This document shows, one piece after another, positions 30,103 through 42,319 of a stretch of 64,000 nucleotides of DNA (positions are counted from its first letter, which is position 1; the number at the start of each line of letters is the position of its first letter). Below the pieces are notes generated by a model. That model was not told the origin of the DNA. It searched no databases and saw only the letters and a list, made by a program, of their open reading frames with translations. The stretch lies in assembly GCF_000235365.1 (NCBI RefSeq), contig NC_016455.1, positions 372,001 through 436,000 on the forward strand. Reading direction: 5' to 3'. This DNA is from Eremothecium cymbalariae DBVPG#7215 (lineage: Eukaryota > Ascomycota > Saccharomycetes > Saccharomycetales > Saccharomycetaceae). Both the position numbers and the translations under genes were made by a program.

Positions 30103-32424
30103 TCACAAATAGCTATCTATCTTTTTCTCTGCTCTTTGTAAAAGATCTCTAATATCATCAGGATGCCTGATGTAGTACAATTCGTCATTATCAAATATAT
30201 CTAACATATCATCATCCCCAGAGCTATCACTTAATTGTTTCGTTCGTTCGTCACTCTCAACTTGCTCAACTAACTTTAAGTAATCCTCTAAACATAAAAT
30301 GGATAGAGACTTTTTGGCATCTAATTGATTCCATTGAGCGGGTGTCATATTTTGCAACCTACGTCTCTTGTGGCTGTTCGGCATACGGTAGTGCACAACA
30401 AAAGCAAATGGACAGATTGTCTTGCATAAAGAACAAAAGAGATCTTGCTCTTCATCATTACTAAAAGAACCAGACTTCTCACTGGCCCTTCCCTTCTTTA
30501 TAGAAATCACATTCCCAGAGTAATCTATAGTATTTCTTTCAAACCCTAACACCATATTATCATGTTTTATAACACCTTGTAGCTGTTGTATGATTTTCAT
30601 TTCTGAATTAAAAATAGTCAGCAGTTCTAAGTGACATCTTCGTATTAGTGCTTCCTGGAATTTACGTGGTGACACCAAGTATTGGATCAAAACATTTAAC
30701 ATTAATTCCCACATATCAAAAACACACCGCTTACCTGTAAGTTTATAATCTTTAATAGCACGCAACCCATAAGGTACCCATAGATCCAAGGTGAAGTTAA
30801 CTGCCTCATTGAAATTGTAACCCGTATTAAATCCAGCGTGATAGCACTTTGGATATGTTACGATATATTCACCAGGGAGTTGAACAGTTTTATAGCACGA
30901 AATCCCAGCTTTTTGGAATATATCTTCATAAGGAGAAACAAGAGTAACTAATTGATGCATTAGATCAGGTTGCTTTTCGAACAAGTCTGGAGATATTTCC
31001 CTCATCATCCGATGAAAGGCACGAGAAGAATGCTCGGGAATGCTATACCATACTTTGGGATCACCTTCGTGCTGATAATTAGCGCTTAAAGTGTACTGAT
31101 CCTCTAAATGCCAACAAAACGTAGAAAATGTTGAGCCGATATAAACCCATGGCACAGTCATACCAGATATCATTCTACCAAAGACAGGTAACAAAGACCC
31201 ATCCGCTCTAGGCAAATTCAACAAATTCATTGGATGGTTAGCATACTCCACGTAATCCTTGAATTCTTTAGAACCCTCCTTTATATTGGATGGTATCCAG
31301 TCCAACGTTGGAAATGCCGTCACCTCTCCAGGCCCATTATTATGAATATCCGCTCCATATCGAGTAGTCATCTTGCTATCAATATTACTGACTAAACTCC
31401 AGAATATTCCCTCCAAGAAATTAATGTCCTTCACCGGTTTGCCTTCAGGAAAACACAATTTGTCAAATTCTACACACTTACTTCTAAATTCCTTTAAAGT
31501 ATACTCATGATCCTCCTCCTTAAATCCATAATAGCCTGTTCCTACTATACAGTTACTGCAAACCCAGTTATTATCTATTGGAGATGTTAAATTCGGATTT
31601 AAACATTCTTTGTGAAAAAGATTCCTACAGCTATTGCACAATATCATCTTGCTCAAGGGACTATCTTTATGGCAAAGGACGCAGGCGTCCTCTAAATCAG
31701 ATTCATATTCAGAGTCAGGGTTAGAATCGCTATCGGAATCATCATGTATAAGCGACTTTGGTTCCTCGTCTTCATATATTAACCTTTTAATAAATGAACA
31801 GTCCTCGTGTCTTAAACTTTGTTTATGCAAAAACTGATAGTACTTTGAAATTCTGGATTTGAATATCGACACAAGTACATCATTAGAAACATGGAAAACT
31901 TTACAAAGATGCCTCCAAAGCTTTCCATCACCTAGAACCTTTACCAATGGTTCTATTTTCAAGAGTACAGACTGTTTATCTGCAGGATCGTCGCGGATAC
32001 GCTTTCTAGGACAAGTTGTTTCATTCTCCTCTACAATCGGTTTATTGTAAAATTTCAACACCTCAATAAACAAATCATAATAATAAATCTTAATATCTTG
32101 CTTAACAACATAGTAAGGATCTGCTAGCCGTCCTCCCCCTTGAGAATGTCCTCTTAAAAAGTTGTTCAACTGCTTCATAAAAAATAGCCTAGACCGGTTT
32201 AAAAGACCCAACTCGCTCAACGTCTGCAAACGAACATGAAACCTAAAATTATTCTCATTTATCGTCATCGGCGGTTGAAATGAAGAAGGAGGTACAAGCT
32301 TGATCATTCCATATATATGTCCCATTCTTTGGACAGCAGGCTGCGACAAAAACCCGATGGGGTCCCTGAATTCATCATCCGTAGGATGTAGAACTGGTAT
32401 GTCCCCCAACGCTATCTTACTCAT
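30103..32424 (-). CDS. JHD2: JmjC histone H3K4 demethylase Jhd2
   Basis: 773 residues (S. cerevisiae 728). A JmjN domain lies at residues 8-50 (IPVLHPTDDEFRDPIGFL). A PHD finger has ligands C248, C251, C263, C266, H271, C274, C289 and C292. The JmjC domain, about 395-550, has iron ligands H439, E441 and H529. A C5HC2-type zinc segment follows (CSLCKTICPFAFVVHY). The enzyme uses Fe(II) and 2-oxoglutarate to remove methyl groups from histone H3 lysine 4. All three metal ligands are present, so it should be active. An acidic DDSDSDSNPDSEYESD stretch precedes the PHD finger. Confidence 0.96.
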   Translation of the reverse strand: MSKIALGDIPVLHPTDDEFRDPIGFLSQPAVQRMGHIYGMIKLVPPSSFQPPMTINENNFRFHVRLQTLSELGLLNRSRLFFMKQLNNFLRGHSQGGGRLADPYYVVKQDIKIYYYDLFIEVLKFYNKPIVEENETTCPRKRIRDDPADKQSVLLKIEPLVKVLGDGKLWRHLCKVFHVSNDVLVSIFKSRISKYYQFLHKQSLRHEDCSFIKRLIYEDEEPKSLIHDDSDSDSNPDSEYESDLEDACVLCHKDSPLSKMILCNSCRNLFHKECLNPNLTSPIDNNWVCSNCIVGTGYYGFKEEDHEYTLKEFRSKCVEFDKLCFPEGKPVKDINFLEGIFWSLVSNIDSKMTTRYGADIHNNGPGEVTAFPTLDWIPSNIKEGSKEFKDYVEYANHPMNLLNLPRADGSLLPVFGRMISGMTVPWVYIGSTFSTFCWHLEDQYTLSANYQHEGDPKVWYSIPEHSSRAFHRMMREISPDLFEKQPDLMHQLVTLVSPYEDIFQKAGISCYKTVQLPGEYIVTYPKCYHAGFNTGYNFNEAVNFTLDLWVPYGLRAIKDYKLTGKRCVFDMWELMLNVLIQYLVSPRKFQEALIRRCHLELLTIFNSEMKIIQQLQGVIKHDNMVLGFERNTIDYSGNVISIKKGRASEKSGSFSNDEEQDLFCSLCKTICPFAFVVHYRMPNSHKRRRLQNMTPAQWNQLDAKKSLSILCLEDYLKLVEQVESDERTKQLSDSSGDDDMLDIFDNDELYYIRHPDDIRDLLQRAEKKIDSYL

Positions 32425-32888
32425 TCTCTTAACTAGCCAAAAACGTAGCTAATGCTGAATTTTTATCTGCTGCAATAATACATGTAAGTGTCGCACTTAA
32501 AGACCTGTGCAACATGCACTTTCTATCTATATCCATGAATTGATTAATATTCGTAAAAAGCTGTTCTGTCGTCTGCTGCCTTTCTCGAGCCTTACGCTCG
32601 AGCAGTAAAAGAAACGTTCTGCAGCAAAAAAGCGTCGCTAAATATACTCGTCACAAGATATTTGAATATTTACAAGGCCGGGTGACTTAAAAGCATCTAA
32701 TAGGATATACGTATCTCTACCTCCTCGTCCTTTTAAGGCACGGCATTTCACCCAGCGATCTCCAGAAGTCATAGTAAAAGTCTCTTTGCCTCTCGTTTCA
32801 CCCTTTCTCTGCCTTCCGCAAAGCAAACTGTTTTTAGAGGCTGTGAGTCTACAAATTAAAAAGTTATTGAGCAACAGTTGAACTAAAA
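32425..32888. other. Divergent promoter region of JHD2 and PRO3
   Basis: No gene seen. A near-palindromic CTCGAGCCTTACGCTCGAG lies at about 32585-32603. No factor could be assigned. Confidence 0.55.
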
Positions 32889-33743
32889 ATGGGTTACACT
32901 TTGACTATTATTGGTTGTGGCGTCATGGGCCAGGCCATTCTCTCATCAATTTACAATGCGCCAAGGGCTGATGATGATTTACGCAAGTATTATCCTAGCA
33001 AGATTATTACTTGTAACCACAGCGCTTCAACAGCTGTCAGTATCACTAAGATGATCAAAGGGTTCGGTGCCTCTCCAAATGAAATCGAGGTTGTTGCAAC
33101 CTACAAAAATAATCTCAAGGCTGTCAGTGAGGCAAAGGTAGTTGTATTGGGTACCAAGCCATACTTGGTCGAGCAAATGCTCGAGGAAATACAGCCTGTT
33201 CTTGAAAACAAGATCCTTGTATCTTTGGCTGCTGGCTGGTCTATTTCCAAATTAGAAGCCTACACCAAAAAGGTATCACGTGTCATGACCAATACTCCTG
33301 CCAAGTATGGATATGGAACCGCTGTCATTTCCCATTCTGCAGCGATAACCAGTGCCGACAGGAAGCTTATGAATCAGATCTTCGGTCACCTTGGTCTTTG
33401 TATTATGCTTCCTGAGAAGAATATGGATGCTGCTACTGCTCTTGTTGGCTCTGGTCCTGCCTTTGTCTTGTTAATGCTAGAGTCTCTCATGGAATCTGGC
33501 TTGAAAATGGGTATTCCACTAAAGGAATCCCGTGAATGCGCTATCAAGGTCATCGAAGGTACTGCTAAGATGGTTGGTGAAACAGGCCAACACCCCTCCG
33601 TTCTTAAGCACCAGATATGCACTCCAGGTGGTACCACCATCGCTGGCTTGTGCAAGATGGAAGAGAAGGGTGTGAAGGCTGGTATTATCAATGGTGTTGA
33701 AGAGGCCGCCCATGTTGCAGAGCGGTTAGGTCGTAAATTGTAA
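32889..33743 (+). CDS. PRO3: Pyrroline-5-carboxylate reductase
   Basis: 284 residues (S. cerevisiae Pro3 286). The N-terminal Rossmann motif [11 protein letters not shown] binds NAD(P)H; the C-terminal dimerisation domain carries the family signature [18 protein letters not shown]. It performs the last step of proline synthesis, reducing pyrroline-5-carboxylate to proline in the cytosol. It also handles the product of ornithine breakdown, which links it to the arginine pathway of CPA2. Confidence 0.97.
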   Translation: MGYTLTIIGCGVMGQAILSSIYNAPRADDDLRKYYPSKIITCNHSASTAVSITKMIKGFGASPNEIEVVATYKNNLKAVSEAKVVVLGTKPYLVEQMLEEIQPVLENKILVSLAAGWSISKLEAYTKKVSRVMTNTPAKYGYGTAVISHSAAITSADRKLMNQIFGHLGLCIMLPEKNMDAATALVGSGPAFVLLMLESLMESGLKMGIPLKESRECAIKVIEGTAKMVGETGQHPSVLKHQICTPGGTTIAGLCKMEEKGVKAGIINGVEEAAHVAERLGRKL

Positions 33744-35691
<1,948 letters not shown>

Positions 35692-36189
35692 ATGGTGGCC
35701 ACCGAACACTAACTAGTTTTACTGTTCGCCATATATCCGTCGTTTTTCATAATTCAACTGATATTTTTGCATGTACAAACTTTCCTACTACCGGTTCAAC
35801 TTGTGGAAGCAATAGGTTTATCAAAACTGTTACCAAAGAGAATACAACAAATATCATGATAATGACGATTATTTTTCGGTTTCTGTCAGCTCAAGAAGTG
35901 ATGACAGAAGCAGAAAAATGTTAAGTATTAAATTAAATCTTTATATTCCGAATCTTTTAACCAGACTTTATAACAAAGCTTAAGCCTTAAAGGACGGTCT
36001 TATTTTCATGTAATTAGCGCTTTGTGCAGGTCTTTTATGTTACTGCTTTAGTGTAGACCGAACCTTTGTAGTGTCTAAGTAAACCGATATGTTCGGCTCA
36101 CGCTTGCATTACAAAGCATACTTCCCCTCGTAAAATGCACACATACCGCCGCAATTAGTTCACAAAACAATAATTAAAAGTGGCTGTTG
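35692..36189. other. Intergenic between ATP2 and IBA57
   Basis: No gene seen. A perfect 8-bp inverted repeat (TTCTGTCA at 35881-35888, TGACAGAA at 35902-35909) lies in it. A C-box-like GTGATGA at 35898-35904 has no matching D box. Confidence 0.55.
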
Positions 36190-37605
36190 ATGACATTGTG
36201 GAAGCTGATTCTACGGAGAGCTGTATCTCCTCGTGGATATAACCCTGTTCGACTGCTTCACGTCCTATCCTGTGAAATACCTGACAAATCATTCATCAAC
36301 ATTCGTGGACCTGATGCTCATAAGTTCTTGAATGGATTAGTTACCGCAAAACTAATCCCTAACATTGTGAAAAAAAGCTTGGCCACCATATCTCCGGATG
36401 ATAAAGCTACTATTGATATTCATTCTGATGTAGGTCAGTTTGATATGGGCATCGGAAGTTGGGGGATATACAAAGAAGGCGTTTTCGCAGAGGGCCCTTA
36501 TATCTCTAGATTTGGGACGTATGCAGCTATACTTAATAGCAAAGGTAAGATTTTAACTGATACAATTATTTATCCAATCCCATTTTCTGTGGGTGATCCC
36601 ATGGAAAGGAGGTACCCGGAATTATTATTACAATGTGACTCTTCGTTTGCTGATTACTTACAAGAGCTGTTTGAAACGCACAAGTTACTGCAAAAGGTAA
36701 AGATAGCCCGTATGAAAAACTTAAAGCTATGGAATCTTACGATTAATATGAATGAATATCCAGAATGGAACAATTATTTTAGCTGGAAATCTGCATTTTG
36801 GGAACCCATGACATCTTTGAGGACTCCAGAGGAAGCCTTACAGTTCAGTAACTGGTTTTTGGAGCAATTCTTCCCTAATAATAATAATAAAATAGTTGCT
36901 GCCTATTATGATACAAGAAATACAGACCCCGATGAAAAGTCGAACCACTTTTATTTTGTGACCACTGACGATGTGCATGATATCAATTCCTTGTTTGACC
37001 CTCAAATGGTTCAGTCGCCCACGGCACGAGGAAATATAACGCTACAACAACTAAGAAGGCTAAGATTTCGCAGGAGTGTCCTCGAAGGGATAGATGAATT
37101 AGCCCCCGAATCTTTGTTACCTCTTGAAATGAATTTTGACCTCTATGAAGACTGTTTAAGCTTTGATAAAGGATGCTACGTGGGTCAGGAATTAACGGCA
37201 AGAACTCATGCCACTGGAATTCTCAGAAAGCGCTGTATCGCAGTTGAACTTGAAAGCCCAGAGAATATTCAGAACACTACAACACAAGGGAAATACTTAG
37301 ACATCTACACCGATCATATACTATCAAATACAGAAACAACCGTAGTATCAGACATTAACAATCCGTTTGGTACGACCCAAAACAGGCCTAGAGCAAAGAA
37401 AAAGCGGCCTATTGGAAAACTACTCAAATTTGATGGTTCCGATGGGGTTGCCTTGATGAGACTTGATTATATTGAGGAAGCCCATAGACTTGTAAAGCTT
37501 CCCTGTTATGTGTTTGCATCAGATACCCAAGAAAAGGTCGTTCTACATATAGACCAGAAACGCAGGCCGTTGTATAACAGTGGCATACAGCTTTTAAAGA
37601 CTTAG
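36190..37605 (+). CDS. IBA57: Mitochondrial iron-sulfur cluster assembly factor Iba57
   Basis: 471 residues from the ATG at 36190. The protein has the fold of the aminomethyltransferase (GcvT/YgfZ) family, with the hallmark KGCYVGQE near residue 326 whose cysteine is conserved in the family. Iba57 acts with Isa1 and Isa2 in the mitochondrial matrix to make 4Fe-4S clusters for aconitase, homoaconitase, biotin synthase and lipoate synthase. The N terminus is basic and fits a presequence. It precedes RPS5 as in S. cerevisiae. Confidence 0.94.
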   Translation: MTLWKLILRRAVSPRGYNPVRLLHVLSCEIPDKSFINIRGPDAHKFLNGLVTAKLIPNIVKKSLATISPDDKATIDIHSDVGQFDMGIGSWGIYKEGVFAEGPYISRFGTYAAILNSKGKILTDTIIYPIPFSVGDPMERRYPELLLQCDSSFADYLQELFETHKLLQKVKIARMKNLKLWNLTINMNEYPEWNNYFSWKSAFWEPMTSLRTPEEALQFSNWFLEQFFPNNNNKIVAAYYDTRNTDPDEKSNHFYFVTTDDVHDINSLFDPQMVQSPTARGNITLQQLRRLRFRRSVLEGIDELAPESLLPLEMNFDLYEDCLSFDKGCYVGQELTARTHATGILRKRCIAVELESPENIQNTTTQGKYLDIYTDHILSNTETTVVSDINNPFGTTQNRPRAKKKRPIGKLLKFDGSDGVALMRLDYIEEAHRLVKLPCYVFASDTQEKVVLHIDQKRRPLYNSGIQLLKT

Positions 37606-37696
37606 TTCAATACGACGCGCCGCTTACCATTTTATTTAAGCTTAGATGCCCTTATTTAATATATTACGTAAACAAACCGTGCATGTTGTGACTATT

Positions 37697-37709
37697 ACAC
37701 CCATACATT
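37697..37709 (+). promoter_or_regulatory. Rap1-type site upstream of RPS5
   Basis: ACACCCATACATT is a full Rap1 consensus match. Rap1 drives most ribosomal-protein genes in this family of yeasts. The site is about 490 bp from the RPS5 ATG, further than usual, because the GC-rich island at 37766-38073 lies in between. Confidence 0.7.
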
Positions 37710-37765
37710 GTAACTACAAAACATATCTCATTTTTCAAAAAAGTTCTGAGCTGAGAAACAAATCT

Positions 37766-38073
37766 GGGCAGAGGAAAAGGAAGCTCTGCCTAGGCTCCCG
37801 CGCTTTGAGTCGCGGCCTTGGTAAGAGGAACGCGGCGAGTGGCAGCTGACGGTGCGTGTAGGCTGGGATTCACTTTCTCCAGGCGGAGCCGTGCCCACGA
37901 AGTTTCGCTGACTGCATCCGCTGGTTTGTGGCCCTGGGCTGGGGAAACCAGAATGCTACCGGGAAACGAGCCTGGGCGCAGTAGGCCCCTCTAAGCGGTC
38001 GTCCTACCAGCGCGGCGTCCCGTCGTCCTACCAGCTAGAGCCAGGCTGTGAGCAGGAGGGACTCGCATTTTTT
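37766..38073 (+). ncRNA. GC-rich non-coding island, candidate structured RNA
   Basis: Counting by 60-base lines, 37801-38040 is 62-67% GC, while flanks (37681-37740 and 38101-38160) are 30-33%. No frame is open through it. Perfect short stems are visible: GGCAGAG/CTCTGCC (37767-37773, 37784-37790), CCGCG/CGCGG (37798-37802, 37811-37815), CTGGTTT/AAACCAG (37921-37927, 37945-37951), and ACTGC/GCAGT enclosing the last (37911-37915, 37978-37982). A T6 run at 38068-38073 could end a Pol III transcript; a matching T6 exists on the minus strand at 37737-37742. No match to SRP, RNase P, MRP, U1, U2 or U3 was recognised. Strand and ends are uncertain; an unusual GC-rich promoter is the alternative. 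Confidence 0.3.
37998..38035. repeat. 14-bp direct repeat inside the GC-rich island
   Basis: GTCGTCCTACCAGC occurs at 37998-38011 and again, identical, at 38022-38035 (24-base period). It may be a duplicated binding site or part of an RNA structure, since CCTAC can also pair with GTAGG at 37981-37985. Confidence 0.7.
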
Positions 38074-38199
38074 CGTTTGGTAGGCTATCTATCAAGAGGG
38101 GAAGATGTACGTGAATTCGCAATAGCGTTTCTGTATATTGAATAATATCACTTGGTAGTACGCATTTGGAGTTGATCAAGGAAAGTAGAGAGTAACAAA

Positions 38200-38880
38200 A
38201 TGTCTGACCACGAAGCTCCAGTTGAAGTTCAAGAAGAAGACTTTGAAGTCGTTCAAGAATTCGTTCCAGTCAAGTTGGCAACTGCTATTCCAGAGGAAGT
38301 CCAACTAGCTCAACAAGAGATCAAGTTGTTTAACAAATGGTCCTTCGAGGAAATCGAAGTCAAGGATCCATCTCTAGTTGACTACATTCAAATCAGACAA
38401 CCAATTTTTGTCTCTCACACTGCTGGTAGATACGCCAGTAAGAGATTCAGAAAAGCCCAATGTCCTATTATTGAGAGATTAACCAACTCTTTGATGATGA
38501 ACGGTAGAAACAACGGTAAGAAGTTGAAGGCTGTTAGAATTGTCAAGCATACCTTGGAAATCATTAACGTTTTGACCGACCAGAACCCATTGCAAGTCGT
38601 TGTAGACGCTATCATGAACTCTGGTCCAAGAGAAGATACCACCAGAGTCGGTGGTGGTGGTGCTGCGAGAAGACAAGCCGTCGATGTCTCCCCATTGAGA
38701 AGAGTCAACCAAGCTATTGCTTTGTTAACCATTGGCGCCAGAGAAGCTTCCTTCAGAAACATCAAGACTATTGCTGAAACATTGGCCGAAGAATTGATCA
38801 ACGCTGCTAAGGGTTCTTCCACCTCCTACGCTATTAAGAAGAAGGATGAATTGGAAAGAGTCGCCAAGTCCAACCGTTAA
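38200..38880 (+). CDS. RPS5: 40S ribosomal protein S5 (uS7)
   Basis: 226 residues (S. cerevisiae 225), uninterrupted. Uses preferred codons strongly. Contains the uS7 core, including [20 protein letters not shown] and the [20 protein letters not shown] loop, and ends in SNR. uS7 sits at the head of the small subunit near the mRNA exit and contacts E-site tRNA; it is essential for 40S maturation. A Rap1 site lies upstream. Confidence 0.98.
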   Translation: MSDHEAPVEVQEEDFEVVQEFVPVKLATAIPEEVQLAQQEIKLFNKWSFEEIEVKDPSLVDYIQIRQPIFVSHTAGRYASKRFRKAQCPIIERLTNSLMMNGRNNGKKLKAVRIVKHTLEIINVLTDQNPLQVVVDAIMNSGPREDTTRVGGGGAARRQAVDVSPLRRVNQAIALLTIGAREASFRNIKTIAETLAEELINAAKGSSTSYAIKKKDELERVAKSNR

Positions 38881-39627
38881 GAAAAAGGGTCTAGGTTCAT
38901 CACCCCAATCTTTTTTACTATCGTCTTCCCTAATATATACGATTATACAATAAAATCTCATTTACCAATTATTAACACTCTGTATCTGTACATTTGATTG
39001 TCTTCCATCTGAACTGACATCTAGAGAGAAAGGGAGAAGATATGTAGCGCTGTTTTTAAAACAATATTTTAAATCCACTGTTTATTATTACTATCAAAAT
39101 CATTCTAATTAGAGACAGAACCAAACACTCTTGAGATCGTTACTATCTTGCGAACGCAAATATACGTGGTATACGTCTCTGTTCTCGCTAGAGATGCTCA
39201 ACTGAGGTATTCGGTTTAGCGCACGTGATAGTAATTCATCTCATGACAGCCTTCTCCACATATTATGTAATAATTGTTTTGCGGCCTAATGGACTTACTG
39301 TTTGTATCTTATTTGATTAACAGATGCTTCATCGGTACTGTCATGGCAATTGATGATCAGCTCTAGTCATTTGCTGTCTCTGAGAATTAAATTGGGAACA
39401 TAATATTGCAAGCAACAGTATTGTTACTCTAAGTTAAACTCGCGTGCAATGAAATATTATAAGGGAAGGAGGGTTCTTTGCAGCATATATATACATATAC
39501 AAAAGCTGAATATATGTTAAGAACGAGCTTTGATATTTTCTGTAATCAGTAGCAAGAAGTACGATTTATAGAAAATCATCAAGTTAAATTCAAGACTGTA
39601 TTTTTAATTTATTGGTTCCCTCATATT
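38881..39627. other. Intergenic between RPS5 and YAT2
   Basis: No gene seen. RPS5 3' sequence and the YAT2 promoter, with a CACGTG at 39222-39227. AT-rich throughout. Confidence 0.6.
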
Positions 39628-42195
39628 ATGTCTTCGCTTCATGACATTGTAATAGAAAACGGATATTCGACTTTCTCAAATGAGGATTCGTTGCCGAAAT
39701 TGCCACTTCCAAAGTTAGAGACTACTTTGACTAGGTTGGCGGAAGGGCTAAAGCCCTTTCAGTATGCTGACAGTAATTACCAACATCCCTTAGATCCTGT
39801 GAAAACGTCAGAGTTGGCGTTAGCCATAGACAACTTTCTAAATTCTACAGCCGCAAAGAAACTGCAGGCCAAATTGGAGGAATTTCATCGGAGCAGTGCT
39901 TGTTATTTGGATAAGTTGCACTTTGACATTAACAATCATATGGCTGAGAAGGAGTTATCACAAGATATCCTTCCAAGAAATCCGTTCCTCATACTAGCGG
40001 ATGACACTATTGATGATGTGGCACAAGAAGCCCGTGCAGGTGTTTTATGCTTTTCCGCGTTAAGATTTGTGTCTGCACTTAGAAGACGTGTGCTTTCACC
40101 AGATTGCGGCAATGATGGCGAGCCACGTTCTATGACCCCGTACATGAATCTATTTGGCACTACCAGATGCCCTGTTTTTGAAAGTGGTGAGGTGGAGTCA
40201 TTTGATCTGAATAAACCATACTCGGAAAGTGATGTTGACGCAGAATCAAAGCTTAACAGAGACTTGGAGACTTTGTATGACCCAGATGCAACCCGAACGC
40301 CTACGGCAGGATCTGATGATATCGATGAGCAATTTAATCGTCATGGTATTAATATGAAACAGTATCCTGAATCTAGACATGTCCTTATAATATCCAGGGG
40401 TCAGTATTATACACTTGAAGTATTAGATGAGAAGTTTCACTTACTGTACAATCATAGTGATCTTTCTGATATATTTTTAGCGGTACTGGATGATTCTAAG
40501 AAATCGTATGGTTTAGAAAGGTCTACAGCCCTTGGAAGCCTAACATCATATTCTTTTAAGAACTGGAAGTATGCTAGGAAAAGATTACAAAAAAGATTTC
40601 CCAATGAACTGGAAATGATCGATTCCGCGTTATTTGTTATTGTATTGGATGAATCTGATAACAAAGATGACTGGAAGAACTCATTTGCAAAAAGGATCTT
40701 CTATGGAACTAGCGTTATTGATGATGCAACAGGGTTGCAGGTAGGTTCTTGCAAAAGCCGCTGGTATGATAAGCTACAACTGGTAATCACTGCAGATGCT
40801 AAAGCGGGCATCATTTGGGATTCTTTTACATGTGATGGTTCAATAATATTGAGGTTTGCCTCTGATATTTATGCTGAGTCAGTTTTAAGGCTAGCAATAG
40901 ATGTTCATGATGCAGACCCCAAGTTTTCGCTTTGGCCCAAGGTCGAAGTTCATCGGATTTTAAGGGATGATGAACCTAATGACAAATATTTAAAGAAAAT
41001 TGAATGGTCGTTCAGCAATGTTCTAAACACTCATGTGCATCTTTCAGAAACCAAGCTAACAGATATCATTTCTAAGCACGACATTATAACGTACAGGATT
41101 CCATTTGGACGTCGCACTGCTCAAAAGTTGGGCGTTAGAGCTGACTCAATGATACAAGTTGCTTTACAAATAGCGCACTATGCTCTGTATGGTAAAATCA
41201 TTTTCAGCCTGGAGCCAATTTCCATTAGAGCATTTAAAAATTCGAAGTCAACATTCATTCTCGTCCAATCGTCTGAGCTTTTGGAACTTTGTCAGCAATT
41301 TATCTCCAATTCCTTGACAGAATTGGAAAAGTTCGAGAAGTTTCTACATGCATGCCAGGTTCACAGTTTGTCTATTGTTGAAGCACAGGACGGTTTAGCG
41401 ATTGAGAAGCACTGTTATGCTTTGCGTCATCTTTTTAAATTCAACCGTCATTTTGGAGTGAATTTGACTCCTGAAGAAGTGAAATGCGCTTCTGCACTAT
41501 TTGATTGTGTAATACTGGAACGTATTTATTCACCAGAACTAATTGCGTCGAATTGTGGCAATATTGCAATGTCGACATTTGGTGTCACACCCGCTGTACC
41601 TTACGGTTTTGGAATCGGGTACATTGTAAAGCATGATCAAACCGATATAACCGTGACATCTCAATATAGACAAGGAACAAGGTTCATGTTCATGTTAGAA
41701 TGGGTTCTAACTGAAATATATGAATATTGGAAACTAGCCCGAGATTCTAATGGAGGAGAAGGTATCAAGATCAGTCCAGCAGTGGATATGCTATACGAAT
41801 TGGATGACGCCATGAATTCTTCAAAGCACCCCTCTAATCCGACAAAGCCTAACTTTGCCTCCGGCGGTGGATATGGGTTATTCGACTTAAAAGGTCATAT
41901 AGAATCAAGAAGTAGTGCTTCCTCTACGCCAATCACCAGAGCAGCTTCCCCACTGAATATTGCTGACCTATTGACGACATTATCTTTACATAAGGTCAAC
42001 ATTTCTCTTTCCACAAGCGATGAGAAGCTTACGACTGGATGCGAGATAAAAAAGCTAGATCCACCTAGTTCCAGCTCTCGGGTGGAAGGCAATGATACTG
42101 AGCCTGCTCCAAGGAAGTCTAATGTAATCAATTCGAGGTTTATCATCAATTTTAATCGTTCAAGTTGCGGCCGTAAAATTGATACCATTGACTAA
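39628..42195 (+). CDS. YAT2: Carnitine O-acetyltransferase family protein Yat2
   Basis: 855 residues (S. cerevisiae Yat2 923). The family's N-terminal block LPKLPLPKLETTLTRL is at 22-37 and the core SRWYDKLQLVITADAKAGIIWD at about 377-398. Yeast Yat2 is counted as one of three carnitine acetyltransferases, moving acetyl groups between CoA and carnitine in the cytosol. In this copy the position where the family has its catalytic histidine (Tyr/Phe-Glu-His) reads W397-D398-S399, so the general base appears to be absent (see findings). The C-terminal 120 residues are polar and low-complexity. The neighbours match YER024W and YJR124C. Confidence 0.92.
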   Translation: MSSLHDIVIENGYSTFSNEDSLPKLPLPKLETTLTRLAEGLKPFQYADSNYQHPLDPVKTSELALAIDNFLNSTAAKKLQAKLEEFHRSSACYLDKLHFDINNHMAEKELSQDILPRNPFLILADDTIDDVAQEARAGVLCFSALRFVSALRRRVLSPDCGNDGEPRSMTPYMNLFGTTRCPVFESGEVESFDLNKPYSESDVDAESKLNRDLETLYDPDATRTPTAGSDDIDEQFNRHGINMKQYPESRHVLIISRGQYYTLEVLDEKFHLLYNHSDLSDIFLAVLDDSKKSYGLERSTALGSLTSYSFKNWKYARKRLQKRFPNELEMIDSALFVIVLDESDNKDDWKNSFAKRIFYGTSVIDDATGLQVGSCKSRWYDKLQLVITADAKAGIIWDSFTCDGSIILRFASDIYAESVLRLAIDVHDADPKFSLWPKVEVHRILRDDEPNDKYLKKIEWSFSNVLNTHVHLSETKLTDIISKHDIITYRIPFGRRTAQKLGVRADSMIQVALQIAHYALYGKIIFSLEPISIRAFKNSKSTFILVQSSELLELCQQFISNSLTELEKFEKFLHACQVHSLSIVEAQDGLAIEKHCYALRHLFKFNRHFGVNLTPEEVKCASALFDCVILERIYSPELIASNCGNIAMSTFGVTPAVPYGFGIGYIVKHDQTDITVTSQYRQGTRFMFMLEWVLTEIYEYWKLARDSNGGEGIKISPAVDMLYELDDAMNSSKHPSNPTKPNFASGGGYGLFDLKGHIESRSSASSTPITRAASPLNIADLLTTLSLHKVNISLSTSDEKLTTGCEIKKLDPPSSSSRVEGNDTEPAPRKSNVINSRFIINFNRSSCGRKIDTID

Positions 42196-42319
42196 AGTAC
42201 TCAACCGGATTTTGTTAGTCCTTTTCAAGAAATAGGGTTTAATAAGATATACGCACTGAACACACAATACTTAGATCGATCCTGTTTCTCTAAGAGTTAT
42301 CTTGTATGTTTATATAGTG

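Noticed and set aside
32638..32874. 78-codon open frame in the JHD2-PRO3 gap
   Set aside because: It occupies the divergent promoter, has no recognisable product and has poor codon character.
35898..35904. C-box-like GTGATGA, possible box C/D snoRNA
   Set aside because: No CTGA D box within about 100 bases downstream, and the flanking inverted repeat does not close a snoRNA terminal stem.
37991..38179. 62-codon minus-strand open frame overlapping the GC-rich island
   Set aside because: It covers only part of the island, runs into RPS5 upstream sequence and has low-complexity arginine-rich content expected from GC-rich non-coding DNA.
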